Part shown: positions 9,042-17,012 of the stretch, one piece after another
Layout: each line of letters opens with the position of its first letter
How positions within the stretch are numbered: position 1 is the first letter of the stretch
Source of the DNA: Flavobacteriaceae bacterium
GTDB lineage: Bacteria > Bacteroidota > Bacteroidia > Flavobacteriales > Flavobacteriaceae
Assembly (NCBI GenBank): GCA_013043685.1
Contig: JABDNT010000046.1
Coordinates: forward strand, 92,439-156,438
DNA length: 64,000 nt
Direction of reading: 5' to 3'
Translations under genes and position numbers: made by a program
The notes under the pieces: model-generated
What the model was told of the DNA's origin: nothing
The model's database searches: none
The model's input: only the letters and a program-made list of their open reading frames with translations

Positions 9042-9305
9042 CTATTTTTTTCTCAGGTCTATTAGTTTATAGGTTAGTATTGTCCCGGCAAATAAAAAGG
9101 TAATGCCATTACCTAAAATAATAGGAAGCTGATTGTTGGATAATCCATAAAGAATCCAAAGCAGAACACCGCTCACAAAGAGTAAATACATTGGCAGCGA
9201 TAATTGTTTCGTATTTCCCGATCGGATCGTTTTAATTGCCTGAGGCAAAAAACTAATGGTTGTAAGAAATGCCGCAACATTTCCAAGTAGGTTTGTTAAG
9301 TCCAT
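9042..9305 (-). CDS. SemiSWEET sugar transporter
   Basis: An 87-residue protein with three membrane segments, the single triple-helix unit of the SWEET/PQ-loop family. The first helix ends in TISFLPQAIKTIRSGNTKQL, which contains the diagnostic PQ motif, and the third helix (LGNGITFLFAGTILTYK) holds the conserved asparagine. Bacterial SemiSWEETs work as homodimers for facilitated sugar diffusion. The substrate is not determinable here. The start ATG gives the normal family length. About 110 bp separate it from the peroxidase gene upstream. Confidence 0.9.
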   Translation of the reverse strand: MDLTNLLGNVAAFLTTISFLPQAIKTIRSGNTKQLSLPMYLLFVSGVLLWILYGLSNNQLPIILGNGITFLFAGTILTYKLIDLRKK

Positions 9306-9417
9306 AGCACAATTCTTATTTCAAAACAAATTTCCGCCTATTCAACAAAACAGATATCCACTTAAAAGGCAAGTTTTTGTGCTAATTTGATCTGTAAGCT
9401 ACTCGTTATAAGACTGT

Positions 9418-11337
9418 TTATCTGCCTCGCTTAATGAGTTTTAATTGCCCGGCACCGTTATCCGAATCCAGAGATACTACATATAATCCGTTGGCCAGTT
9501 GGTCACTTAGTTCAAAATTAAGTTCATTACGACCTCTGTTCAGCTGAACGGCTTGTTGCGAAATAATTTGTCCGCTTACACCGTATATACTTAATGTAGC
9601 ACTGGACGGCCTGCTGCTTTCAATTACGAGGTTGAAATATTTCTGAACCGGGTTAGGATATGCAGTGAGCTCGATCGATTTAACTTCCGGAAAAGGAAAG
9701 AATTCTACAGCTAAGAGATCCCGAGGCACGGCAATGAAAACATCTTCCTGAAGTGTTTCAATACTTGAATTACGCAGAATGATCTCTGAAAGCTTCGTGC
9801 TCTTTAATTCATCGATTTCCCCCGTAGTAAAAGCAGGGTCATTCTCATAGTAATAACGATCACCGTCACGAAGTGCCTGGAACTGTAATTTAAGTATTTC
9901 ATGCAATCCTTCACCCACAAGTGCATTCGGTAAGTGGTCCTCACTCATAAAGCCGATCCATGGATCCAGTTTTCCAATATCACCTTCGTATACGGTAGCT
10001 AAATTACCACTCAGGACCGGGTCTGAAGTCAAGCTATTGAAATCAGCATGAGGTGTCAGTGAAAGGTCGGTTCGGAACGTATTATAATCGGGAATCCCAC
10101 GTTCGCGTGCACGCGCAAGGTTTATGGACAGAAGGTCTATACCACCAGAACCGGGTTGACCGAAAAGGAAGTTTCGTATATCATCCATGATCAGTGGATC
10201 TACCAGCTGATGTTCCTGGGCCGCCAGTCCCCTGAAAAAAGGTTCAATACCGCCTTCATCTTTCAGGATGGCAGGATTAAAAAAGCCATCTCTAAGATCA
10301 ACGGCACCAAAAACCCAGTCGTCACCATTCTCTTCATAGCGAACCAGGCGTCCGTTCACCATAGTATGACCAAAACGATAGCCTGCAGCAGAAAAAGTAT
10401 TGAGGATGTTAGGCTCAACAGTGTCATCATATCCTGCATAAGGATCTATCTGGATACCAATGTGAGGTAAGAACTCTTCGTAAGTCACTACCTGAATCAG
10501 TGCTCCAACTATTTTTCTTACTCTCTGAAAGATCTCTTCATCATTCCAAGAAGGATTCTGATCCTTGATTTCGTCACAAAGCCTGTTGTGTTCACGAACC
10601 CACAGCGTGTGGAAACAGGAGAGTCCAGGCTGCTCGTTAACTCGAATATCCCCTCCCACAAAGAATTTCTCGGGCAGTGGAAATCCATCCAGAACCATAA
10701 ACGGAGCAGCAGGGTCAATTGCACTGTCAAATTCCCCATCTACGGTATTCCACGGTAAAAGATCTCCGGAGGAGGTCTTCAGCTTTCCATCCACAAATGT
10801 GCGCAGCCAGTTGGCTCGATTGATGTCGCTTCCATATACTGCCGAGCCATCAATATAGCTGGTGATATCGTTGATGTGTTTTCTCGGATTGTTAATAGAA
10901 GTACCCGTTGCAGGATCGGACTTAGATCTGAACATACGCAGAGTCTCGTTCCCCGTGCAGTTCGGGTCGAACAGAGGTTCACACATGGGAACCGGAATAT
11001 CGTTGGGTTCGTCGAAATTATCATCGTTCAAATTAACATCGTGATCTATAAACTGGCCCCAGCCCCAGATAAAGTCACTTAATTCCAACTCGTTGGCAAT
11101 GAATTCGGTCTGGCTTCCAATAGCATTACTTATCTCCCTGGGATTAGGTCTGTCCTGGCCTCCTGGCTCGCTTATAAGATCGCCAAAGGCATTGGTCGCA
11201 AAATTTCTGAAATGCGCATCAGCAGCACCCCACTCGGGATTGTTTAAATTGTTGTTCGTTCCGTCATAGCTTCGGTTTAGCTGAGCAAAACCTTGTATGG
11301 AAATAAAGAAAGCGGTGATAAGTATTAATGTTTTCAT
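9418..11337 (-). CDS. T9SS-exported animal-type heme peroxidase
   Basis: 639 residues when started at MKTLILITAFFIS, 43 codons inside the track start, because that gives a signal peptide (…IQGFAQ) and avoids overlap with the nitroreductase gene. Peroxidase-cyclooxygenase superfamily motifs are clear: distal histidine in WGQFIDHDVNL (about H99), the catalytic arginine in TLWVREHNRLCDEI (about R248) and proximal histidine in GYRFGHTMVNGRLVR (about H324). The last 80 residues are a T9SS sorting domain (AYPNPVQKYFNLVIE … GLYVVSL … LKLIKR). It should therefore be a surface or secreted heme peroxidase, probably oxidising halides or organic substrates. The substrate is inferred only from the family. 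Confidence 0.88.
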   Translation of the reverse strand: MKTLILITAFFISIQGFAQLNRSYDGTNNNLNNPEWGAADAHFRNFATNAFGDLISEPGGQDRPNPREISNAIGSQTEFIANELELSDFIWGWGQFIDHDVNLNDDNFDEPNDIPVPMCEPLFDPNCTGNETLRMFRSKSDPATGTSINNPRKHINDITSYIDGSAVYGSDINRANWLRTFVDGKLKTSSGDLLPWNTVDGEFDSAIDPAAPFMVLDGFPLPEKFFVGGDIRVNEQPGLSCFHTLWVREHNRLCDEIKDQNPSWNDEEIFQRVRKIVGALIQVVTYEEFLPHIGIQIDPYAGYDDTVEPNILNTFSAAGYRFGHTMVNGRLVRYEENGDDWVFGAVDLRDGFFNPAILKDEGGIEPFFRGLAAQEHQLVDPLIMDDIRNFLFGQPGSGGIDLLSINLARARERGIPDYNTFRTDLSLTPHADFNSLTSDPVLSGNLATVYEGDIGKLDPWIGFMSEDHLPNALVGEGLHEILKLQFQALRDGDRYYYENDPAFTTGEIDELKSTKLSEIILRNSSIETLQEDVFIAVPRDLLAVEFFPFPEVKSIELTAYPNPVQKYFNLVIESSRPSSATLSIYGVSGQIISQQAVQLNRGRNELNFELSDQLANGLYVVSLDSDNGAGQLKLIKRGR

Positions 11338-11384
11338 AAAAGCTAATATAAAAGTTAATCGGAAATCATCACAATTTGTCGTCT

Positions 11385-12116
11385 TTAATTTATTAACCGG
11401 TATACCTCTTTGAAAGGAATTCTGAAACGTGGCCCATAGATCCCTTTTTCGTCGCGGATGCCGCACCCTATCACCATGTTGATCTCTGCACGATAAGGTA
11501 TCTTTAAAATCCGCTTCACTCTCAGGGTATCACTTCCTTCCATCGGACAAGTATCATAACCGATGGACGCCATACTGATCATAAAATTCTGTGCTGCCAG
11601 GCCGGCACTTTTATGTGCGACCACCCGCATATCACTGGTCCTGGCCTGCCGGTATATGGGCCTGAATAGCCCTACGAGCTGAAAAGCCAGGAATTTCAGC
11701 CATCCGAAGATACCCAGGAAATCGAAATAAGTAACTGGAATTAGCTTACCATAATAGTTTTGGGCCATTTTTCTCCGTTTCTCAAGGCGCGGAGTCATTT
11801 CGGTATTGTTGAATCCTTCTTCGATAAACTTAAGATTAGCCCTGGCCCGTTGTCTCCAAAGATCTTTTCTTGCAACAACAACTACCAGTTGTTTTGCCGT
11901 TTTCGATGCATTTTGATTGAAACACGCAACAGCTATTCTACGAATGATCTCCGGATTGGTAATGTGATAGAATTCCCAAAGTTGAAGGTTACTGCTTGTG
12001 GCAGCTAAAGTGGCATTTTTAAGACATTGTTCAACCTTTTGGGTGTCGATGGGCTCCTCCTTGAAAACTCGAACCGCACGACGGTAGGCAATTGCCTCTG
12101 AAACCGTTTTTTCCAT
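11385..12116 (-). CDS. Nitroreductase-family protein
   Basis: 243 residues. The N-terminus AIAYRRAVRVFKEEPIDTQK is the FMN-phosphate-binding RR.VR.F segment of nitroreductases, followed by LAATSSNLQLWEFYHI, equivalent to the family motif 'A.S..N.Q.W.F'. The C-terminal IGCGIRDEKG and the central GLAAQNFMISMASIGYDTCP are also family-typical. It is likely an FMN-dependent NAD(P)H oxidoreductase in the cytosol. A hydrophobic insertion (FDFLGIFGWLKFLAFQLVGLF, quoted in part) around residues 135-155 is longer than usual and may touch the membrane. The gene is followed after 47 bp by the peroxidase gene. Confidence 0.85.
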   Translation of the reverse strand: MEKTVSEAIAYRRAVRVFKEEPIDTQKVEQCLKNATLAATSSNLQLWEFYHITNPEIIRRIAVACFNQNASKTAKQLVVVVARKDLWRQRARANLKFIEEGFNNTEMTPRLEKRRKMAQNYYGKLIPVTYFDFLGIFGWLKFLAFQLVGLFRPIYRQARTSDMRVVAHKSAGLAAQNFMISMASIGYDTCPMEGSDTLRVKRILKIPYRAEINMVIGCGIRDEKGIYGPRFRIPFKEVYRLIN

Positions 12117-12213
12117 TAATGTGTAATAGTTTGAAAAACGGAAGATAAGATATTAAACCTGTACCGTTCTATAACGTAGGTTCGATTTATTCAAATTTAA
12201 TCTGTTGATTCTT

Positions 12214-12954
12214 TTATTCCTTCTTTTTCTTCACCGGTAAAACTTCTTCAGGGAAAGGGAAGAGGATGGTCGAATTCTTTTCAGAAGCAATATTAGATAA
12301 GGTTTGGTAAAGCCTTAATTTTATAGCTGAAGGTGATTGATCAATGATCTGTCCGGCCTCGAATAATTTTTGTGCGGCTTGTTCTTCAGCTTCAGCAAGA
12401 ATTATCCTGGCTCTACGCGAGCGTTCTGCCTCGGCCTGATTGGCCATCATTCTTCTCATATTTTCAGGAAGCTGAATGTCTTTGATCTTGACATCATTTA
12501 TTTCGATACCCCATTCCATGGTTTCCATTTCTACAATTTCCTTTATGTTTTTACCCATTTCTTCGCGCTTCGAAAGAATGGTATCCAGTTCTACCTTACC
12601 ACAAACATCTCTCAATGCAGCTTGCGCTAATTGTGAGATGGCGAATTTATATTCTTCTACTTCGAGTACGGCTTTTTCAGGGTCATTTATTCTGAAAAAG
12701 ACCACTCCGTCTATACTACAGGGTACGTTATCTTCAGTCATTACTTCCTGGGAAACTATGTTGATTGTAATAACCCGAATGTCCACAACCTGGATGGTTT
12801 CAACCACAGGGATGATCCAACGGAAACCGGGTTGCAGGGTTTTTATATACTTTCCAAATCGAAATTTTAGTGCTCTTTTGTATTCAAAGACCACGCGAAT
12901 CCCCAATAATAGGAATACAACAAAAACTATACTGAATAATACAATTGGATTCAT
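12214..12954 (-). CDS. Stomatin-like slipin (SPFH/Band 7 protein)
   Basis: 246 residues. One N-terminal hairpin-like hydrophobic segment (IVLFSIVFVVFLLLGIRVV) is followed by the Band 7 domain with FEYKRALKFRFGKYIKTLQP and VDIRVITINIVSQEVMTEDN, typical of slipins. The later ALRDVCGKVELDTILSKRE and the long helix EAERSRRARIILAEAEEQA are characteristic of the stomatin C-terminal coiled coil. It is thought to form oligomeric membrane scaffolds. No NfeD-type partner lies next to it, which fits the slipin-2-like type lacking an adjacent protease. A -7-like box lies 49 bp upstream. Confidence 0.88.
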   Translation of the reverse strand: MNPIVLFSIVFVVFLLLGIRVVFEYKRALKFRFGKYIKTLQPGFRWIIPVVETIQVVDIRVITINIVSQEVMTEDNVPCSIDGVVFFRINDPEKAVLEVEEYKFAISQLAQAALRDVCGKVELDTILSKREEMGKNIKEIVEMETMEWGIEINDVKIKDIQLPENMRRMMANQAEAERSRRARIILAEAEEQAAQKLFEAGQIIDQSPSAIKLRLYQTLSNIASEKNSTILFPFPEEVLPVKKKKE

Positions 12955-13002
12955 AACAAATATTTTAAAGTTGAATATTATACGTACTGAATGACAGCGT
13001 TT

Positions 13003-13010
13003 TAAAGATA
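13003..13010 (-). promoter_or_regulatory. Putative -7 element TATCTTTA for the slipin gene
   Basis: On the minus strand the sequence reads TATCTTTA, 49 bp before the slipin ATG. It is the same octamer seen upstream of several other genes in the window. Confidence 0.4.
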
Positions 13011-13059
13011 CGATTCCTTACAGGTTCTGGAATGATAAATATCATGTAAGAGCACAAAA

Positions 13060-13090
13060 AAACCTCCCGTTATTTCAGCGGGAGGTTTTA
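13060..13090 (-). terminator. Intrinsic terminator after the ASSYAIHR peptide gene
   Basis: AAACCTCCCG - nine-base loop - CGGGAGGTTT, a perfect hairpin flanked by an A-run, which reads as a T-run on the minus strand. It starts 26 nt after the stop of the 32-codon gene. Confidence 0.85.
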
Positions 13091-13115
13091 TGGATTCCGG
13101 TTGGTGTGGAGAAGA

Positions 13116-13214
13116 CTATCTGTGGATTGCATAACTACTGGCTTTCGCAAATTCAGCTAATTTTACATTCCACTTACTAAGTTTCTCACTCCAAAGTTGT
13201 TTCCAATTTTTCAT
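13116..13214 (-). CDS. Cationic mini-protein of the ASSYAIHR family (32 aa)
   Basis: This gene is missing from the ORF track. It encodes MKNWKQLWSEKLSKWNVKLA followed by EFAKASSYAIHR. It carries six lysines, one arginine and only two acidic residues, with tryptophans spaced to face one side of a helix. A second gene at 18742-18855 encodes a homologous peptide: both fit WxEKLxxWxxKLAx(F/Y)A(K/R)ASSYAIHR. The last eight sense codons and stop differ between the two genes only at third positions, so selection acts on the peptide. A strong hairpin terminator follows after 26 nt, so the gene is probably monocistronic. No signal peptide or membrane helix is present. Function unknown. Confidence 0.8.
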   Translation of the reverse strand: MKNWKQLWSEKLSKWNVKLAEFAKASSYAIHR

Positions 13215-13409
13215 AACTCGAATTTTAGGGTTATGCCATCAGAAATCCAACAAGCGTGCCATTAGTTGAAGCAATTCTCTAACTGTTTGAAATTGAATAG
13301 AATAAAACTATTTTGAACATATATCCTAAACTATATTATGTAAGAATATGATGCCGACCTATTCCTCTCAATTCACTCCATTTAATTTCATTTTAACAGC
13401 CGGATTTTG

Positions 13410-13417
13410 TATCTTTT
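13410..13417 (+). promoter_or_regulatory. Putative -7 element TATCTTTT
   Basis: TATCTTTT lies 26 bp before the TTG proposed as start of the exported methyltransferase. Because this box would be inside the ORF if the track's first TTG were the start, it supports the later start. Confidence 0.35.
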
Positions 13418-13442
13418 TAAGAACAATTCAAATACTCATAAC

Positions 13443-14135
13443 TTGAAACGTCTGGTGCTGATTATGGCTATATTTCTTACGGCTTTTGCGAATTGCCAGT
13501 CCGATTATTCAGAACGTCGTGCCAAAATGGTAAGGGGACAACTGGAATCACGTGGAATAAAGGATAAAGCAACATTGGAGGCAATGCGCAAAGTACCCCG
13601 GCATATGTTTGTGCCAGAAAATGCAAAAGGCAAGGCTTATATCGACGCACCACTTACCATTGGGAAAGGCCAGACCATTTCTCAGCCATATATTGTCGGC
13701 TATATGACAGAACAGCTCCAGCTAAAGCCAACAGATAAGGTACTGGAGATAGGGACAGGTTCTGGTTACCAGGCTGCGGTCCTGGCTGAAATTGTTTCCG
13801 AGGTCTACTCCATAGAGATCATTGAATCCCTGGGTGAGACTGCGGCAAACCGACTGAAAAGTCTTGGTTACGATAACGTCGAGGTGAGAATTGGTGATGG
13901 CTACCTGGGATGGCCGGAAAAAGCGCCGTTCGATGCTATTATTATAACCGCCGGTATAGATCATGTTCCTCAGCCTCTAATAGACCAGTTGGCGGAAGGC
14001 GGCCGGCTAATTGTTCCTGAAGGGGCCAGGCGAAGTACACGCGACCTTATGTTGCTTAGGAAAAAGAAAGGTAAGATCAAACGTAAATTCCTTATCCCTG
14101 TTGTTTTTGTTGAATTTCAGCGGAAGAACGATTAA
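13443..14135 (+). CDS. pcm: Exported protein-L-isoaspartate O-methyltransferase (copy 1)
   Basis: The methyltransferase uses SAM to repair isoaspartyl residues. Family motifs are clear: VPRHMFVPE, QTISQPYIVGYM and the SAM loop VLEIGTGSGYQAAVLAEI (about residues 100-116), then GDGYLGWPEKAPFDAIIITA. The track starts at a TTG at 13407, but I prefer the TTG at 13443. It gives 230 residues and a lipoprotein-like leader MKRLVLIMAIFLTAFANC. Export would put a SAM enzyme in the periplasm, which is unusual. A close paralogue with a signal peptide lies at 60617. The gene is divergent from the small ASSYAIHR gene. Confidence 0.85.
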   Translation: MKRLVLIMAIFLTAFANCQSDYSERRAKMVRGQLESRGIKDKATLEAMRKVPRHMFVPENAKGKAYIDAPLTIGKGQTISQPYIVGYMTEQLQLKPTDKVLEIGTGSGYQAAVLAEIVSEVYSIEIIESLGETAANRLKSLGYDNVEVRIGDGYLGWPEKAPFDAIIITAGIDHVPQPLIDQLAEGGRLIVPEGARRSTRDLMLLRKKKGKIKRKFLIPVVFVEFQRKND

Positions 14136-14272
14136 ACTGATTCAGTGTTTTTGGGGCATTAATTGATCATTCTTTATTCAGAATCATTATTTATTTCATT
14201 AAAATGTGACGGCAATGATGCAGGTCATAGGAATCTATATCGTTGATTATTTACTTTGCAGAAAGTTAAGTT

Positions 14273-14794
14273 ATGGCCGCTTTGCTCGTCATAATTATCC
14301 TCTTATTACTTCTGTTAGGCTATCTTTTGTGGATGCCGGTTGTATTGAAAATTGATACTGACACCAACGAATATTATCTTCAATTGAAAGGCCTGGCGAA
14401 GGCATCGGTATTAGGGGACGATAAGGAAGTATTAAAGGTTAAACTTAATGTACTGTTTTTGAATTTCAACTTTTACCCGCTTCGAAAAAGAAAGGCTTCG
14501 AAAAAGAAAAAGCTAAAGGCTAAAAAAGGGGAAGAAGATGCGGAAAAGAAGAAGAGAAATTGGACCAATGAAGGGCGCAGAGCCTGGCGGGTACTTAAAA
14601 CGTTTGAAATTAAACAGTTGCTGGTGGAACTGGACACCGGTGATTATGTATTGAATGCGAAACTATATCCGGTCTTTTTCATGCTGAACAGGTGGCAAGG
14701 GAGTTTCGCCATTAATTTTACGAATAGAAATCGATTAGCACTAATTGTACAAAATCGACCCATATATATACTTAAATCTATTATTAATATTTAA
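14273..14794 (+). CDS. DUF2953-like membrane-anchored protein
   Basis: 173 residues. A hydrophobic N-terminus (LLVIIILLLLLLGYLLWMPV) anchors a beta-rich domain. A very basic linker (RKASKKKKLKAKKGEEDAEK) at about 73-92 follows, then FEIKQLLVELDTGDYVLNAK, similar to the DUF2953 pattern seen in the Bacillus ytfI product. The identification is supported by the next gene, a GerW/YtfJ homologue. In Bacillus the two families also sit side by side. The stop is 10 bp before that gene's ATG, so the pair is an operon. Its function outside sporulation is unknown. Confidence 0.65.
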   Translation: MAALLVIIILLLLLLGYLLWMPVVLKIDTDTNEYYLQLKGLAKASVLGDDKEVLKVKLNVLFLNFNFYPLRKRKASKKKKLKAKKGEEDAEKKKRNWTNEGRRAWRVLKTFEIKQLLVELDTGDYVLNAKLYPVFFMLNRWQGSFAINFTNRNRLALIVQNRPIYILKSIINI

Positions 14795-14804
14795 AACTTT
14801 TGTG

Positions 14805-15179
14805 ATGGTCTTACATTTTGAAGAATTATTAAAACAAATAACTGAATTTATCAGGAATGAAGCGAAAACAGAAACCGTTGTAGGCGAACAATTTAAATTG
14901 GGAGAATTCATATGTGTTCCTGTAATTAAAATCGGAATGGGATTTGGTTCCGGTGAAGGAGAAGGTATTGAGAAGAAAACAAAAACTAAAACCGGTTACG
15001 GAATGGGAGCTGGTGCCGGAATGGGCATTGAACCACTTGGATTCCTAGTAACCAAAGGTGAGGAAATTAGCTTCGTCGAAGCAGGAAAGGCTCATGGATT
15101 AGCCGCTGCATTCGAGAAGGTACCGGAAATGATCGAGAAGATCTATGAAAACCGAGGCAAAGAAACAGAAACTGCTTAG
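14805..15179 (+). CDS. GerW/YtfJ-family protein
   Basis: 124 residues when started at the ATG giving MVLHFEELLKQITEF, 20 codons inside the track's TTG start, which would overlap the upstream gene. Family signs are the segment TVVGEQFKLGEFICVPVIKI, the glycine-rich GMGFGSGEGEG and GYGMGAGAGMGIEPLGFLV, and the closing helix. Homologues in endospore formers are spore germination proteins, but the family is widespread in non-sporulating bacteria. Its biochemical role is not known. It forms a two-gene operon with the DUF2953-like gene and converges with the M28 peptidase gene across a hairpin. Confidence 0.85.
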   Translation: MVLHFEELLKQITEFIRNEAKTETVVGEQFKLGEFICVPVIKIGMGFGSGEGEGIEKKTKTKTGYGMGAGAGMGIEPLGFLVTKGEEISFVEAGKAHGLAAAFEKVPEMIEKIYENRGKETETA

Positions 15180-15221
15180 GTGATTGGAGGAGTTCTGTAG
15201 ATCAACTCGAATTTTAGGCGT

Positions 15222-15262
15222 GCCGCAAGGTCGGATTATATCACTAATTCCGGTCTTGCGGC
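15222..15262. terminator. Bidirectional hairpin between convergent genes
   Basis: GCCGCAAGGTCGG and CCGGTCTTGCGGC form a 13-pair stem with two wobble pairs and a 15-base loop, midway between the GerW-like and M28 stops. A clear T-run is lacking, so it is less certain than the others. Confidence 0.55.
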
Positions 15263-15275
15263 GATATATTTCCAA

Positions 15276-16820
15276 CTAGTTTCCCTTGCGATCCGGAGAT
15301 CTGGGCGTAGGCCACTCCATTTGTTTCCCTGTCCTACTGCTCACCGGTAATACGGCGCGATCCCTGGATGTGGTTTCGGGATCTTCACTGGCCATGTAGG
15401 TTAAAATAGTCGTTAAGATCACGTTATTTCTCACATCATCAAACACAATTTTATCGTAAGTATCACGGTTGGTATGCCAGGTGTAATTCCAGTATGCCCA
15501 GCTTAGCGAACTCAAGCTGAACGCAGGAGCACCTGCGGCCTGGAATGAAGCATAATCCGAACCACCTCGGGCAGGCCTCCCGGGGAAGGTTGTTTCAATT
15601 TCCGAAGTTATTTCACCTGGAACCGCATTTAGCCAGCGGGACAGGTAATCGTATGAATGCAAGAAACCACCACCCGACAAACGCACAACACGCCCGGTTC
15701 CGTTATCCTGATTAAAAACTGCCTGCACCCCATTAACGATCTCCGGATGATCCTCTACAAAAGCGCGTGAACCGTTCAGGCCTTGCTCTTCGCTTCCCCA
15801 TAAGCCCACGAGTATTGTCCGCTTCGGATTAGGGTAATGTTTTTTCAGGATTCGCAATGCTTCCATCATTACTAAAGTTCCTGTTCCATTATCTGTGGCT
15901 CCGGTAGCGCCATCCCAAGAGTCGAAATGTGCTGAAAGGATAACGTATTCATCGGGTTTTTCAGAACCTTTTATCTCAGCAATAGTATTGAAAGTTGGCA
16001 TGGAGCCAAGCTCTTTCGATTCTGCCACAATATGTATCCTGGGTTTCTGGCCAGATTCCACAAGCCTGTATAACAGACCGTAATCCTCCAGTTCAAGGTC
16101 CACTGTAGGTATGGATTTGGTCCTTGCTCCAAAGATCTTATTTACTCCGAAACCTCTTGACCAGTTCGACATAACAATACCGGCAGCACCGGCTTCCTCT
16201 AGGGCGGCAGGCAAAGTTCTCCTGTTATGCCCGGTATTCTGCATATTGGTCCGCCAGTCTTTGGTTAATGCGTCCCTTTCATCTTTCATCTTCTGAAAGG
16301 ATTCCTCTGTAGCGTACTCTTCCCAGTTATAATCAGGCCTTCCTGTGGGTTGTTGCATGGAGATCATAACTAATTTTCCTTTAACGCTGGGCAACCATTT
16401 TGCGAAATCGGCAGAATCCTTTACACGAGGTAAAATAGCAAGTTCGGCCATTACACCTTCCTTGCCGGTTCCCGGGCTCCACGCCAGTTGCATTCCTCTT
16501 AAGCTTTGCACCCTGGGATAAACCATATCTATATGAGTAACACCTCGTTCCCATCCGCGCCATTCACCATATTGTTCATTGCGGGCGCTAACGCCCCATT
16601 CGGCGTACTTGGCTACGGCCCAGTCATGTGCATTTTTCATCTGTGGCGTCCCCACTAGTCTCGGGCCTATCTGATCCATGAGTTCATGCCCAAGTTGTTT
16701 TAGTTGTGAGTTTTCGTTCGCTTCGCTGATCATAGCTTCGATCACAGGGTCTTTTTCCTGGGCAAAAATGGAAGTACAGCCTATTAATAGTACGAATCCA
16801 AGGGAGAGAAATCTTTTCAT
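15276..16820 (-). CDS. Exported M28-family zinc aminopeptidase with PA domain
   Basis: 514 residues with a signal peptide ending CTSIFAQ. A protease-associated insert spans about residues 120-275. The metallopeptidase domain shows metal ligands in SAHFDSWDGATGATDNGTG and the catalytic pair in LWGSEEQGLNGSRAF, the layout of carboxypeptidase-Q-like M28 enzymes with two zinc ions. Later the DNG and a histidine near YWNYTWHTNRDTYDK complete the set. It should trim peptides in the periplasm or at the surface. A -7-like box (TATTTTTA) lies 36 bp upstream. It is divergent from the S41-like gene. Confidence 0.9.
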   Translation of the reverse strand: MKRFLSLGFVLLIGCTSIFAQEKDPVIEAMISEANENSQLKQLGHELMDQIGPRLVGTPQMKNAHDWAVAKYAEWGVSARNEQYGEWRGWERGVTHIDMVYPRVQSLRGMQLAWSPGTGKEGVMAELAILPRVKDSADFAKWLPSVKGKLVMISMQQPTGRPDYNWEEYATEESFQKMKDERDALTKDWRTNMQNTGHNRRTLPAALEEAGAAGIVMSNWSRGFGVNKIFGARTKSIPTVDLELEDYGLLYRLVESGQKPRIHIVAESKELGSMPTFNTIAEIKGSEKPDEYVILSAHFDSWDGATGATDNGTGTLVMMEALRILKKHYPNPKRTILVGLWGSEEQGLNGSRAFVEDHPEIVNGVQAVFNQDNGTGRVVRLSGGGFLHSYDYLSRWLNAVPGEITSEIETTFPGRPARGGSDYASFQAAGAPAFSLSSLSWAYWNYTWHTNRDTYDKIVFDDVRNNVILTTILTYMASEDPETTSRDRAVLPVSSRTGKQMEWPTPRSPDRKGN

Positions 16821-16855
16821 TTGTAAGAAGTTGTAATTTTAATAAATTGATTCTT

Positions 16856-16863
16856 TAAAAATA
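16856..16863 (-). promoter_or_regulatory. Putative -7 element TATTTTTA for the M28 gene
   Basis: On the minus strand TATTTTTA (TAnnTTTA) lies 36 bp before the peptidase ATG, in the divergent region. Confidence 0.3.
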
Positions 16864-17012
16864 CAGCTTCTTGGCGGAACGGTTTCCCAACATCTTAAAT
16901 TTAATAATTGATAATGTGATAAATATTTCAGAACCAACAAAATAATAAGACGAATGTGTAACATTTTCATAAAAGTTTACTCTTGTATATATAACTAGTT
17001 ATCAATCAAAAA

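Noticed and set aside
11338-11466. 43-codon N-terminal extension of the peroxidase ORF
   Set aside because: It runs into the end of the nitroreductase gene and lies upstream of a clean signal peptide start, so the extension is not translated.
13213-15219. A 15-bp match (AACTCGAATTTTAGG) at about 13215 and 15205
   Set aside because: In 64 kb of AT-rich DNA a 15-bp match is expected by chance several times, and neither site has other shared context.
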